Shown here in pieces: positions 1 through 9,126 of a DNA stretch of 64,000 bases. The position numbers were made by a program, and so were the translations under genes. The notes beneath the pieces were generated by a model. It was not told the origin of the DNA, searched no databases, and saw only the letters and a program-made list of their open reading frames with translations. Within the stretch, counting starts at the first letter, position 1; every line of letters begins with the position of its first letter. Location: positions 48,967 through 112,966 of the forward strand of contig JAIMBJ010000008.1 in the NCBI GenBank assembly GCA_023511455.1, written 5' to 3'. Origin of the DNA: Bacillota bacterium (lineage in GTDB: Bacteria; Armatimonadota; HRBIN16).

Positions 1-86
1 ACAGGCATCCGCTCTTCGGGAATGCTGAGTGCCCCCCCGCAAATACCGGGCTCCTTACGCACACGGTTCCGGGCGTACAGACTCAT
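1..86 (-). CDS. DUF433-like small protein, N-terminal fragment
   Basis: Reading leftwards from an ATG at 86 gives 28 residues before the window edge. They contain a PGICGG stretch followed by an EERMP turn, resembling the start of DUF433 proteins (typically PGxCGGxPxxxGTRxPV). A GGAG sits about 8 bases upstream of the ATG. DUF433 proteins are often small antitoxin-like partners of PIN-type (DUF5615) toxins; that role here is inference. The next gene on the same strand (the endonuclease at 187) ends 100 bp upstream of this start. The fragment is too short for a firm family call. Confidence 0.4.
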   Translation of the reverse strand, partial: MSLYARNRVRKEPGICGGALSIPEERMP

Positions 87-186
87 TGTTTGCTCCAGAA
101 TGATGTGGTAATCACCCTGCGTTACTATTTTACCACTTCGAGTGACGGAGAAGAAGGCGGGTTGTGGCGCAGGCATCGAAAATGCT

Positions 187-1170
187 TCACCGATAATCAT
201 CGAGCAGATTGTCAGGGGCATACTGTTCCCCAGACTCCCGAACCACGAAAACATTGCTTGCTTGCAGTTCAGGTGCCCCGAAAGCTTTTTGAAGCACACG
301 GTCTAGCAAGCTTTCGACACTACCGGCAACTGATTGGTGAGGAATGCCCAGCTTGCGCAGGATATTCGCGAATTGAGACAGGTCTTTTGCATCGCGCAGC
401 TCCATCCACAAAATACCTCGTTGTTTCAACTGCTCCTTGTTCTTTTCCGACAGTTTGTCCGCGATAAAAATGTTGGCGTCGCGGGCAAAAGCGGCATCAG
501 CGCTTTCGGGATTTCCTTTGCCCATTAGCTTGACCTCGCAACGATAATACTTGCCGTCGCCACCTATCAAATAAAAGTCTACCTCTCTGTCATGCCCTTC
601 CTGAGCCTTCAGCGCGTAGTGAGAGCGAGGCACCTCATGGAGGGCGCAAAGTGTCATCATGAGCGGCTTCTCTACCTGCTTGCCTGCGGTGCTCCAAACA
701 CTTCCTCGGATGGCTGCGCGCGCGACGGCAAGCGCGTTGATGACTATGAGACTTTCGTTAATGTCAAGGTCAATCGCCACGTTGTTAAATTTGATGGTAA
801 GGGTGATGTTCACTTCTGTTTCGCTGGCGAGTTCGCGGATGGCTTGATAGAGTGTCGCGTAGTGTTCGGCGGCGGCTTGTATCACAATCTCTTTGCGGGT
901 CGTGTTATACATGTTATTGATGGTTTTGATATTCAGCCCAGCATGACGGGCAATCTGCTCCTTCGGGAGTTCTGTTGCCAGCATTTCGTGCTGGTACCAG
1001 TCAACGGTAATCTGCTGCTGGCGCATCTTCGATTCAGCCACGCGCTTGAAAAAGTCGATAGCATACTCCAAGAATTGAGCGTCGATGAGTGCGACCACTT
1101 CTGACCGATAATCCTGCCCCAGAATGAGTTTGTACACGATGCTGCGGATGAGTGAGGAGGACGCCGTCAT
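187..1170 (-). CDS. Type II restriction endonuclease, CfrBI-like
   Basis: This 327-residue protein resembles the CfrBI family of type II restriction enzymes, which cleave DNA at a short palindromic site unless it is methylated. The N-terminus has the family-like GQDYRxEV and FLEYAIDFFK stretches. The middle third carries a PD-(D/E)xK-like core: REVDFYL, then about ten residues on, CEVKLMGKGNPESAD. A DKLSEKNKEQL segment follows. The start ATG overlaps the stop of the methyltransferase gene by 4 bp (ATGA), so the two are translationally coupled and form a restriction-modification pair. CfrBI itself recognises CCWWGG; whether this enzyme does is unknown. The family call is from recognised sequence patterns, not a search. 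Confidence 0.72.
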   Translation of the reverse strand: MTASSSLIRSIVYKLILGQDYRSEVVALIDAQFLEYAIDFFKRVAESKMRQQQITVDWYQHEMLATELPKEQIARHAGLNIKTINNMYNTTRKEIVIQAAAEHYATLYQAIRELASETEVNITLTIKFNNVAIDLDINESLIVINALAVARAAIRGSVWSTAGKQVEKPLMMTLCALHEVPRSHYALKAQEGHDREVDFYLIGGDGKYYRCEVKLMGKGNPESADAAFARDANIFIADKLSEKNKEQLKQRGILWMELRDAKDLSQFANILRKLGIPHQSVAGSVESLLDRVLQKAFGAPELQASNVFVVRESGEQYAPDNLLDDYR

Positions 1171-2528
1171 CGGTGTTGCCCCTGATGCTGCTCGCTGAGG
1201 CGGGCAAACTCGTCGAGTGACAACGCGCGCATAGCCTTGTCGCCAAAAAGGCTCCCTTCGCTCAGCAACTGCTTTGCGTAGGCGGCATACTGGGGGTCTT
1301 TCTCCGTCAGAAAGAAGTATCTGCCGAGTTGCAAAGCGGCAACGCCTACCGTCCCACGTCCGGCAAACGGATCAAAAATGAGGTCGCCGCGATATGAATA
1401 GAGCTCAATGACCCGGGCTGCCAGCTCCACCGGAAACACCGCCGGATGAACAGGGTCTGCGGATGGCGCTATCTTCCACAGGTTGGTCTTCTCATAGTCG
1501 CCACGCACTTTGCTGGCTTCCACCGTCTCCTCATCGTATTGGCGCATGTTCCAGTCGATCAGTTTGTGGGTATGCTTGCGGTATACAATAACATACTCCA
1601 CCACGGAGTTCGCTTTATACCCCAACGGCTTGCGATGCTGGTAGAAGCCACCATTACGGTTTTTGGCGCTGGGTTCCGGTTTTACCCAGATAATATCGTC
1701 GATGAAATCGAAACCAATCCTGGTGATGAGGGGATGAATGTCAAAGGGTATCAGGTAACGGGTACTGGAGTGCTGTCGGCTCATACGCGGTACCAGCACC
1801 GGAGAAGTATTCAACACAAAGAATCTCCCTTCTTTGGTGATGCGGTGTACCTCGGTGAAAACACGCACTAAGAACTGCAAATACTCTTCGTAGCTCTGGT
1901 AAATAGTATAATCGCGGGCATTGTAGTAAGGAGGCGACGTAAAAGTCAAATGTACTGACTCATCCGGCACATAACGCAGGGCCTCCAGCACATCTGCGTT
2001 GACCAGCACATTGTGCAGCCACTCCGGACTTCGTGTATGTTCCCGGCTGTCTTTGCGCACACTTTCTGGATGCGCATCGAGCTCGGTGGCGACGGCTTTG
2101 CGGACCAGCTCACTGGGGTGGCGACGCAGTTTTTGCAGATGTTGAATGACCTCTGCGTTGTGTCGGAAACAAAGCAGCCCGCGCATCGCTTGTAGGACTA
2201 CCTTGGGGTCTTCATCGCCCAAAAAGCGCAGAAGATGAGGGATGGCTTCCGGGCGGCGAAGCCTCCCGATAGCCGAAACGAACTCACGGCGAGCCAGTGT
2301 GTTCGGTTCCTTCTGGGCACACTGCGCGAGAAAAGGCAACAGAGAAAGATTCCGCAGCTTACCCAGATTCTTTGCTGCAGCAAGCCGTACCTTCGGATGC
2401 GAGTGCTGTGCCAGCTGCATCAGCGGTGCCGGGTCAGTATCTGGTGGTAGCCTCCCCAGCTTTTCCAGTCGTTCCAAAACGACCGTCCCATCGGCTTCGG
2501 CAGCGATGTCGAACAATGCGGAGTGCAT
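1167..2528 (-). CDS. HEAT-repeat/DNA methyltransferase fusion (beta class, probably N4-cytosine)
   Basis: About 453 residues in two parts. Residues ~20-165 are tandem HEAT-like helical pairs (HPKVRLAAAKNLGKL, ARREFVSAIGRL, DPKVVLQAMRGL, SELVRKAVATEL). From ~175 onward is an SAM-dependent DNA methyltransferase: catalytic motif IV TSPPYY comes before the SAM-binding motif FDPFAGRGT near the C-terminus, the order of beta-class amino-methyltransferases. SPPY rather than D/NPPY favours N4-cytosine methylation. It is the cognate protection enzyme for the overlapping endonuclease downstream. I chose the ATG at 2528 because GAGGTGA lies 8-10 bases upstream; a GTG at 2540 would add four residues and bury that site. 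The HEAT extension is unusual and may mediate DNA or protein contacts. Confidence 0.8.
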   Translation of the reverse strand: MHSALFDIAAEADGTVVLERLEKLGRLPPDTDPAPLMQLAQHSHPKVRLAAAKNLGKLRNLSLLPFLAQCAQKEPNTLARREFVSAIGRLRRPEAIPHLLRFLGDEDPKVVLQAMRGLLCFRHNAEVIQHLQKLRRHPSELVRKAVATELDAHPESVRKDSREHTRSPEWLHNVLVNADVLEALRYVPDESVHLTFTSPPYYNARDYTIYQSYEEYLQFLVRVFTEVHRITKEGRFFVLNTSPVLVPRMSRQHSSTRYLIPFDIHPLITRIGFDFIDDIIWVKPEPSAKNRNGGFYQHRKPLGYKANSVVEYVIVYRKHTHKLIDWNMRQYDEETVEASKVRGDYEKTNLWKIAPSADPVHPAVFPVELAARVIELYSYRGDLIFDPFAGRGTVGVAALQLGRYFFLTEKDPQYAAYAKQLLSEGSLFGDKAMRALSLDEFARLSEQHQGQHR

Positions 2529-2612
2529 AAAGGTAGTCACCTCTCTGATGGCTTCCCTGGTAACAATCTTCCTGAGTATAGTATACCTTGCTATGAAAAA
2601 CCCTTAGCAGCC

Positions 2613-4028
2613 CTATCCTCCCTCGCCGCCTTTGCCCACGATGCCCCCTTCCGTCATGGGGCGCGGGTCCAGCAGGCGGTCCAGTTCTTCTGCACTCAGG
2701 TCGGTCATCTCCAGAGCCACCTCCTTCAGCGAACGCCCCTCCGCATACGCCCGTTTCGCAATTTGCGCCGCCCGGTCGTAACCGATGACGGGGTTCAGCG
2801 CGGTGACCAGAATGGGGTTCTTGCCCACCGCCTCGGCGATGCGCTCGCGGTTCACGATGAACCCCGCCACCGCCTTGTCCGCCAGCACCTGCGCGGCGTT
2901 GCCCAGAATGGTGATGGACTGCAACAGGTTGTGCGCAATCAGCGGCAGCATCACGTTCAGCTGGAAGTTGCCGTGCTGATTGCCCAGCGTCACCGCCAAA
3001 TCGTTGCCCATCACCTGCGCACACACCATCATCACCGACTCACAGATGACGGGGTTCACCTTGCCGGGCATGATGCTGCTGCCGGGTTGCAAGGAAGGCA
3101 GCGCGATTTCACCCAGCCCCGCGATGGGACCGCTGTTCATCCAGCGCAAATCGTTGGCAATCTTCATCAGCGCGGTGGCGGTGGTCTTGAGGTGTGCGCT
3201 CAGTTCGGTGGCGGTATCCATCGCGGATTGCGCTGCGAAGTGGTTGTCGCTCTCCACGAAGGGGATGCCTGTGCGCTCCGCCAGCTTCTGCGCCACGCGC
3301 GAGGCGAACTCCGGATGAGCATTGATGCCCGTGCCTACCGCCGTGCCCCCCAGCGCAAGCTTTGCCAGACGCGGCAGGCAGATCTCGATGCGCTCGATAC
3401 TCTGCGCCACCTGGTATGCCCATCCGCCGATTTCCTGCCCCATGCGCACCGGCATCGCGTCCATCAGGTGCGTCCTGCCTGTTTTCACCACGTCGTCCAG
3501 CTCCGCCGCCCGCTGCAGAAGCACCTCGTGCAGATGGCGCAGTGCAGGCAACAGCACCTCCTGAACTTCTAAGTGTGCACTGACGTGGATAGCGGTGGGG
3601 ATGACGTCGTTCGAGGACTGCCCCATGTTCACATGGTCGTTGGGATGCACCAGTTTCGAGCCGATTGCCCCGCCCAGCAGCTGCGTGGCGCGGTTGGCAA
3701 TGACCTCATTGGCGTTCATGTTGGTGGAGGTACCCGAACCGGTTTGAAAAATGTCTATCGGGAAGTGCGCGTCCCATTTGCCCTCTGCCACCTCCTCTGC
3801 CGCCTGTCGGATGGCTTGCGCCTTCTGCGCATCCAGCAATCCCAGCTCCTGATTCACCTCCGCCGCCGCACCCTTAATCAGTCCCAGCGCGCGGATAAAC
3901 ACTCGCGGGAAGCGGATGCCGCTGATGGGAAAGTTCTCGACCGCGCGTTGCGTCTGCGCGCCATACAGCGCATCGATGGGTACCTGCACCTCACCCAGCG
4001 AATCGCGTTCTATTCGGAACTGGCTCAT
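2613..4028 (-). CDS. fumC: Class II fumarate hydratase
   Basis: Catalyses reversible hydration of fumarate to L-malate in the citric acid cycle, in the cytoplasm as a homotetramer. About 471 residues, the usual length. The superfamily signature GSSIMPGKVNP is present, as are SGSGTSTNMNANEV, HPNDHVNMGQSSND and the TGRTHLMDAMP segment holding the catalytic histidine. These match fumarase more than aspartase. The ATG at 4028 is preceded by AGAGGAGAAG; a GTG at 4046 would place that site inside the coding region. The gene lies 58 bp downstream of a small secreted-protein gene on the same strand and 84 bp upstream of the methyltransferase start. Confidence 0.9.
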   Translation of the reverse strand: MSQFRIERDSLGEVQVPIDALYGAQTQRAVENFPISGIRFPRVFIRALGLIKGAAAEVNQELGLLDAQKAQAIRQAAEEVAEGKWDAHFPIDIFQTGSGTSTNMNANEVIANRATQLLGGAIGSKLVHPNDHVNMGQSSNDVIPTAIHVSAHLEVQEVLLPALRHLHEVLLQRAAELDDVVKTGRTHLMDAMPVRMGQEIGGWAYQVAQSIERIEICLPRLAKLALGGTAVGTGINAHPEFASRVAQKLAERTGIPFVESDNHFAAQSAMDTATELSAHLKTTATALMKIANDLRWMNSGPIAGLGEIALPSLQPGSSIMPGKVNPVICESVMMVCAQVMGNDLAVTLGNQHGNFQLNVMLPLIAHNLLQSITILGNAAQVLADKAVAGFIVNRERIAEAVGKNPILVTALNPVIGYDRAAQIAKRAYAEGRSLKEVALEMTDLSAEELDRLLDPRPMTEGGIVGKGGEGG

Positions 4029-4086
4029 ATGCTCTTCTCCTCTCACTCACTATTTCGCGGGTAACCTGCGAGTTAGCAACCGAACG

Positions 4087-4569
4087 TCATTTCGCGTAAA
4101 TGCTGACTCGTCCCTGCACCACCGAGCCTGCGGGCAGCTCGGGCACGGGTATCTCCACGAAGGAGGAGTTGTAAGGCAGATAGAGCTCCTGACCACTGAG
4201 AAACAGCGTATCCTCGAGCACGTAGCCGTTGATGACGTAAAGATAGATTCGGCAGTTCCGCGCGATCTGGTCTATCTCCAGCAGGATGGGATTGCTTTGG
4301 GACGTCCTGACTTGCCCGCTGCTGCACAGATACGAAGCAGTTGCCTGCAGTTGCATGGTTCGGTAGGGTTGTGGGTTCCACAGGCTGAAGTACACCGTCT
4401 GGATACTACCCGTCGGAAACGCCCCGCGCACGCCCTTAACGGCCAGTTTTACCGGAACCTCATTACCCGACACCGCCCACGCCCGCAGCAGGGCATCGGC
4501 ATAAACAGGCAACGCCAACCACACGAGCAGCATCGCGCCACTGAGCCGGTGCATAATCTCCTTTCGCAT
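4087..4569 (-). CDS. Small secreted protein of unknown function
   Basis: About 160 residues. The N-terminus has a charged start, a hydrophobic core (AMLLVWLALPVYA) and an AxA-like cleavage site, so it is predicted to be exported. The mature part looks like a single beta-sandwich-type domain with no motif I recognise. ATG at 4569 is preceded by GGAGGGAG at good spacing; a second ATG at 4554 also has AAAGGAG upstream and would still keep the signal peptide. It is upstream of fumC on the same strand, but no functional link is evident. Confidence 0.6.
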   Translation of the reverse strand: MRKEIMHRLSGAMLLVWLALPVYADALLRAWAVSGNEVPVKLAVKGVRGAFPTGSIQTVYFSLWNPQPYRTMQLQATASYLCSSGQVRTSQSNPILLEIDQIARNCRIYLYVINGYVLEDTLFLSGQELYLPYNSSFVEIPVPELPAGSVVQGRVSIYAK

Positions 4570-4751
4570 GTACTCCCTCCAGGTCGGTGTGGTAGACCGC
4601 GACCGCAAAAACAATGAAGCAACAAACGGATTCTATCACAACACCAGCGGTTTTGGGAAGAGGCTGGCTCCAAAGAGCTGCGGCAGGAATGCGCCGGTCT
4701 GTTTCCGAATGTTTGCATCGACGGACAGGGGTGTGGAAAAGGATTCTGACC

Positions 4752-4838
4752 TGACCCCCAGCCCCCTTCCCTGCGAGGGAAGGGGGAAAACAATACTCCC
4801 CTCTCCCGCAGCGTCGGGAGAGGGGCTGGGGGTGAGGG
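4752..4838. repeat. Palindromic repeat, family B (G/C-rich double hairpin)
   Basis: The gap 4570-4870 holds two back-to-back hairpins, CCCTTCCCTGCGAGGGAAGGG and CCCTCTCCC...GGGAGAGGGG, flanked by CTGACCCCCAGCCC and its inverse GGGCTGGGGGTGAG. The whole 87 bp is one large inverted repeat. Related copies lie at 32362-32452 and, reduced, at 11716-11744. It separates divergent genes, so it is unlikely to serve only as a terminator here. Confidence 0.7.
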
Positions 4839-4870
4839 CATACAAACTCCCAACATGAAAGGAGGAGACG

Positions 4871-6859
4871 TTGTTCCTGCACAGTATCGCCAGTCGAATC
4901 GCTGCCCGACGAGCCAGAGAAGCAATAGTTGAAGCCGAAGTCCCCGCGCCCCGCGTGGTCACACTGCGGGCGGTACTGCTGGGGTTGCCCCTCATTGCCA
5001 TCAACTGCTTCTGGATTACGGTGGTGGAGGTGCGCCTGTACACACTGGACGGTACCTCCCTGCCGCTGTTCATTACACCCATCTTCATGCTATTCGTGCT
5101 GATTATCCTGAACCTGTTCTGGCGGTGGTTCAGCCCGCGTTCTGCCCTCACACCGGGCGAGCTGCTGACGATATACGTCATGCTGGTCATCTCCTCGACG
5201 CTGGCAGCGCACGATATGCTGCAGAACATGTTTGGTGTGCTGGGACATCCCGTGCAGTTTGCCACCCCAGAGAACAACTGGAAGGCATTGTGGTTCGAGT
5301 ATGTGCCCTGGCGGCTGTTCGTGCGGGACGAAGACGTGTTGAAGGATTTCTATCAGGGCAACGTCTCACCCTATCGCTGGCATCGCATCCAGCCTTTTCT
5401 GGAGCCGCTACTGCTGTGGGCGGTGCTGATTCTCGCCCTGATTGGCGTCATGCTGGGGGTCAACATCCTGCTGCGCCGCTCGTGGACGGAGCATGAGCGA
5501 CTGGTTTTCCCCATCGTGCAGCTGCCGATGGCGATGACGGGACATATCGGCGGCGTGCCCTTCTTCCGTCAGAAGCCCATGTGGGCGGGCTTCGCACTGG
5601 CGATGGCGATTAGCGGATTGAACGGCATCCACTGGCTGTATCCGTCTGTGCCCTACATCCAGTACATCAAGCTCTACGACCTGCGCCAGCACATCACCAC
5701 CCGCCCGTGGGACGCAGTGGGATGGACACCCATCAGCATGTATCCCTTTGGCATCGGGCTGGCGTTCTTCACGCCGCTGGATTTGCAGTTCTCCTGCTGG
5801 TTCTTCTACGTGGCGCGCAAGCTGTTTCAGGTGGTGGGCGCGGTGTTCGGCTGGGATGCCCCCACCAACGTGGGCTTCCCCTTCTTTCCCGAGCAGGCGG
5901 CGGGCGCGTGGACTGCGTTGGGCATCGTGGTTATCTATGGGGCGAGACGCTATTTCGTCAACGCCTGGCGACAGGCGTGGGCAGAAAACCCTGACGACCC
6001 CGAAGAGAGCCGGCGCTTCCGCTGGGCGTTTGGGCTGATTGTGGTCTGCCTGCTGGTGATTATCGTCTTCGCGCAGCAGCTGGGGCTGTCGCTGTGGGTG
6101 GGGGTAACCTTCTTTGCCATCTACTTCCTGCTTGCCATCACCATCACCCGCGTGCGCGCGGAGCTGGGCACGCCCCACGAGATTTACTTCGTCAACCCCA
6201 ACCGCATGATGACCGCGCTGTTCGGCACCCAAAGCATCGGCGCACGCGACCTGACGCTGATTCAAACCCTGTACTGGTTCAACCGCGGATACCGATCACA
6301 CCCGATGCCCAACCAGCTGGAAGCGATGAAGATGTTCGAACACTATCCGAAATCACTGAACAAGCTCATCTGGGTCATCGTGATTGCCACGCTGTTTGGC
6401 TTTGTCGCCACCTGCTGGGCGAATCTGCACGTCACCTACCGCGCGGGGGCAGATGCAAAGGCAGTGGGATTCAAGGACTGGCTGGGCTGGGAGTCTTTCG
6501 GCTGGCTGACGAACTGGATGAATGTGCCCGTGGAACGCGAGACCACCCGCATTGGCTATATGGCGGGCGGGTTTTTCCTGGTGGTGTTCCTGCGGCTGAT
6601 GCGCAACCTGTTCCTGTGGTGGCCGTTGCATCCCGCAGGCTACGCGCTGGCGGTCTCTTATGCGATGGATTACTTCTGGTTCAACTTCTTCATCGCGTGG
6701 GTCATCAAGGGGCTGTTGATTCGCTACGGGGGGATGCGCGCGCATAACATCGCCGTGCCCTTCTTCCTCGGCTTGATTCTGGGCGACTACACGATGGGCA
6801 GCCTCTGGAGCATTCTCGGCGCAGCGATGGACGTGCAGACGTATAAGATATACATCTAG
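4871..6859 (+). CDS. Multi-pass membrane protein, DUF6785/DUF6784 family
   Basis: A 662-residue integral membrane protein with roughly a dozen or more hydrophobic segments. It is one of three paralogs in the window (others at 13310 and 44696). Shared marks are an ERLVFPIVQLPM loop after the fourth or fifth membrane segment, an RSHPMPNQLEAMKM segment, and WPLHPAGYALAVS...DYFWFNFFIAW near the C-terminus. The family has no established function that I know of; a transporter-like role is a guess from topology. The start is a TTG at 4871, directly behind GGAGGAGACG; the upstream ATG at 4855 is out of frame. It is 22 bp upstream of the Ppx/GppA gene, probably in one transcript. Confidence 0.8.
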   Translation: MFLHSIASRIAARRAREAIVEAEVPAPRVVTLRAVLLGLPLIAINCFWITVVEVRLYTLDGTSLPLFITPIFMLFVLIILNLFWRWFSPRSALTPGELLTIYVMLVISSTLAAHDMLQNMFGVLGHPVQFATPENNWKALWFEYVPWRLFVRDEDVLKDFYQGNVSPYRWHRIQPFLEPLLLWAVLILALIGVMLGVNILLRRSWTEHERLVFPIVQLPMAMTGHIGGVPFFRQKPMWAGFALAMAISGLNGIHWLYPSVPYIQYIKLYDLRQHITTRPWDAVGWTPISMYPFGIGLAFFTPLDLQFSCWFFYVARKLFQVVGAVFGWDAPTNVGFPFFPEQAAGAWTALGIVVIYGARRYFVNAWRQAWAENPDDPEESRRFRWAFGLIVVCLLVIIVFAQQLGLSLWVGVTFFAIYFLLAITITRVRAELGTPHEIYFVNPNRMMTALFGTQSIGARDLTLIQTLYWFNRGYRSHPMPNQLEAMKMFEHYPKSLNKLIWVIVIATLFGFVATCWANLHVTYRAGADAKAVGFKDWLGWESFGWLTNWMNVPVERETTRIGYMAGGFFLVVFLRLMRNLFLWWPLHPAGYALAVSYAMDYFWFNFFIAWVIKGLLIRYGGMRAHNIAVPFFLGLILGDYTMGSLWSILGAAMDVQTYKIYI

Positions 6860-6881
6860 CACAGCAGGGAAGGAGAACAAA

Positions 6882-7805
6882 ATGTTCCGGATTGCGGCTA
6901 TCGACATCGGCACCAACTCCATCCTGCTGACGGTTGCGGAGATACAGGAAGACGAGATACGCACCCTCTGTGAACGCAGCCGCATCACCCGATTGGGAGA
7001 AGGTTTGAACGCCACCGGCAAACTGAGCGACGAACCCATGCAGCGCTCACTGCACGCCCTGCGCGACCTGCTTGAAGAAACCCGACAGCACCAGGCGGAC
7101 ACGGTGGTCGCTGTGGGCACAGAGGTGCTGCGCAAGGCGCAAAACGCCGAGCAGTTCCTGGCGGCGTGCCAGCAGATGGGGTTGTCTGTAGAAGTCATCT
7201 CCGGCGAGCGGGAGGCGTATTTGAGCTATCTGAGCGTCGCGGCGGACCCGGTGTTCGCCTCCAGGTCGCAGTGTCTGACCATGCTGGACGTGGGCGGAGG
7301 TAGCACGGAAATCAGTCGGGGTTGCTCCGGGGCGTTGCACCATAGCCGCAGTTATCCCATCGGCGCGGTGCGCCTGACCGAGGCTTATCTGCATTCCGAC
7401 CCGCCCAGCGCGGAACAGATTCGCGCCCTGCAGGAGGCGGTAGCCCAGCATCTCCAGCAAGAAAGCCGCCTTGCGGAAGAGGAGTACCTTGTCGGTGTGG
7501 GAGGGACGTTTGTCAACCTTGCCTCGCTCCATGCCGGCTACACGGAATACCGCCCCGAGCAGGTTCATGGAGCCACCCTCACGCAGGCGCAGATGCAGTC
7601 GCTGGCGGAAAGGCTGTGCGCCCTGCCTCTAGCTCAGCGTCGGCAGTTGCCCGGCATCGAGGTGGAACGCGCTCCCGTGCTGCACGCAGGCGCGTGGATC
7701 GCCGCGACCGCCATGCAGTGCCTGCACGCCCAGACGATTGCGGTTAGCATGAGAGGGATTCGCTGGGGAATTATTTACGAGTATGCCCATGCGCATCGCC
7801 ATTGA
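6882..7805 (+). CDS. Ppx/GppA-family phosphatase
   Basis: This 307-residue protein matches the catalytic half of exopolyphosphatase/pppGpp phosphohydrolase enzymes. The ASKHA-fold phosphate-binding loops are clear: AAIDIGTNS at residues ~4-12 and LDVGGGSTE at ~135. It lacks the C-terminal HD extension of enterobacterial Ppx, like many short bacterial members. The likely substrate is polyphosphate or (p)ppGpp, but the two cannot be separated from sequence. ATG at 6882 follows AAGGAG with good spacing. Its end overlaps the start of the glycosyltransferase gene by 23 bp, so the two are translated together. Confidence 0.85.
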   Translation: MFRIAAIDIGTNSILLTVAEIQEDEIRTLCERSRITRLGEGLNATGKLSDEPMQRSLHALRDLLEETRQHQADTVVAVGTEVLRKAQNAEQFLAACQQMGLSVEVISGEREAYLSYLSVAADPVFASRSQCLTMLDVGGGSTEISRGCSGALHHSRSYPIGAVRLTEAYLHSDPPSAEQIRALQEAVAQHLQQESRLAEEEYLVGVGGTFVNLASLHAGYTEYRPEQVHGATLTQAQMQSLAERLCALPLAQRRQLPGIEVERAPVLHAGAWIAATAMQCLHAQTIAVSMRGIRWGIIYEYAHAHRH

Positions 7806-8904
7806 CGCCCGATGCTTAACCGGAGCCTACACCGGTGACCGCACCTACTGGCTAGGACTGGTGCGCGGGCTGTGCGCCCTGCAGCACGAACATCAGATGC
7901 TGTTGTACACACACGCGCCGATTACCGACCCCTTCCTGCCCACCGATGAACGCCTGAAGCAACGGGTGATCCCTTCTGGAAACCTGCGCTGGTGGAGCTG
8001 GAAGCAGTTCCCCGACGCGGCGAACGCCGACGGTGCAGATGTGGCACACGTGCAGTACACGGTACCTGCCCGCCTGAGAATGCCCGTAGTGACCACGGTG
8101 CACGACATCTCCTTCCGCCTGATGCCCCACTGCTTCCCGCTGAAGCACCGGTTGCTGTTGAACCTGACCGTGCCTCCATCGATGCGCCGCGCCGCACGGG
8201 TGATTACCGTTTCCGAAAGCAGTCGGCAGGACATCCTGCGCGTGTATCGCCTGCCCGCCGAGAGGGTGATAGCCATTCCCAACGCGGCAGACGAGCGGAT
8301 GCGCCCCGTAGAACGCGCCGTTGCCACACAAATCCTTCAGGAAAACTACGGTCTGCAAACGCCATTCGTGCTGATGGTGGGCGTCCTGCAGCCGCGCAAG
8401 AATCTGCCGCTGGCGGTACAGGCTTTTGCGCAGGCGGTACTGCCGGGCAAACTGCCGCACCGCCTGGTGATTGTGGGCAAGCCGGGCTGGGGCATGAAGG
8501 AATTGCAGAAAGCCATCATCCGCTGGCAGGTGCAGGATAGAACTGTCCTCACCGGCTACGTGCCCGACGAGCATCTTCCCTGTTTTTACTCCGCCGCCGA
8601 CGCGCTGATGTACCCCAGCCTGTACGAAGGGTTCGGTTTACCGCCTCTGGAGGCGATGCAGTGCGGATGCCCCGTGCTGGCGGGCGATATTCCCGTGATG
8701 CACGAAGTGGTCGGGGAGGCAGGTATGCTCCTTTCGGCTCATGACCCGGTGGTATGGGCACAGGCTTTACATACACTGCTGACCAACGAGTGGGTACGCC
8801 AGCAGATGCGCGAGCGCGGTTTTCGGCAAGCCTCCCTCTTCTCATGGCGCGAGTCCGCCAGGCGCACGCTGGAGGTCTACGAGGCGGTTTGCCCGACCAG
8901 GTAG
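7783..8904 (+). CDS. Glycosyltransferase, GT4 family
   Basis: About 373 residues with the GT-B two-lobe layout of family 4 (GT1-type) glycosyltransferases. The N-terminus (MRIAIDARCL) and the C-terminal donor-binding motif EGFGLPPLEAMQCGCPV (E-x7-E) are typical. It would transfer a sugar from a nucleotide donor, probably for a cell-surface glycan; donor and acceptor are unknown. The start overlaps ppx/gppA. The ATG at 7783 and the second ATG at 7789 are both possible; homologs usually begin at the second. Confidence 0.85.
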   Translation: MPMRIAIDARCLTGAYTGDRTYWLGLVRGLCALQHEHQMLLYTHAPITDPFLPTDERLKQRVIPSGNLRWWSWKQFPDAANADGADVAHVQYTVPARLRMPVVTTVHDISFRLMPHCFPLKHRLLLNLTVPPSMRRAARVITVSESSRQDILRVYRLPAERVIAIPNAADERMRPVERAVATQILQENYGLQTPFVLMVGVLQPRKNLPLAVQAFAQAVLPGKLPHRLVIVGKPGWGMKELQKAIIRWQVQDRTVLTGYVPDEHLPCFYSAADALMYPSLYEGFGLPPLEAMQCGCPVLAGDIPVMHEVVGEAGMLLSAHDPVVWAQALHTLLTNEWVRQQMRERGFRQASLFSWRESARRTLEVYEAVCPTR

Positions 8905-8915
8905 CACCCCGCCCA

Positions 8916-8941
8916 CCGGAGGGCGAGGCTCCCGCCGAGCC
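8916..8941. repeat. Dispersed repeat family A, half-copy
   Basis: A single arm, CCGGAGGGCGAGGCTCCCGC continuing to CGAGCC, of the palindromic element seen complete at 21218, 44497 and 63145. It lies just after the glycosyltransferase stop. Translated, it gives the EGEAPAEP string met in several spurious frames. Confidence 0.7.
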
Positions 8942-8989
8942 CTTACACGCAGGCTACAGATGGAACTACAGACGGAACCCGCTAATGTC

Positions 8990-9061
8990 CACGTAGCCAC
9001 ACCCTTCAGGGCGCGTTCCAAAATGCGCAGGCGAAAGCCTGCGGTTGCATGAGGCTACGTG
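8990..9061. repeat. Palindromic repeat, family C
   Basis: Outer arms CACGTAGCC (8990-8998) and GGCTACGTG (9053-9061) enclose a tight hairpin CGCAGGC-GAAA-GCCTGCG (9026-9043) with a GNRA-type loop. A related copy lies at 34863-34901 inside the proteasome operon. The rest of the gap 8905-9126 shows no gene. It sits between convergent genes and could contribute to termination. Confidence 0.65.
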
Positions 9062-9126
9062 AGGTTTTACGCTCTTCAGCCGGCGCACCGTATACGGGAA
9101 AACCGCCGCCCTTGTGGCATTCTCCT

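Noticed and set aside
2523..3572. 349-codon open frame opposite fumC
   Set aside because: No recognisable domain and fully covered by fumarase motifs on the other strand.
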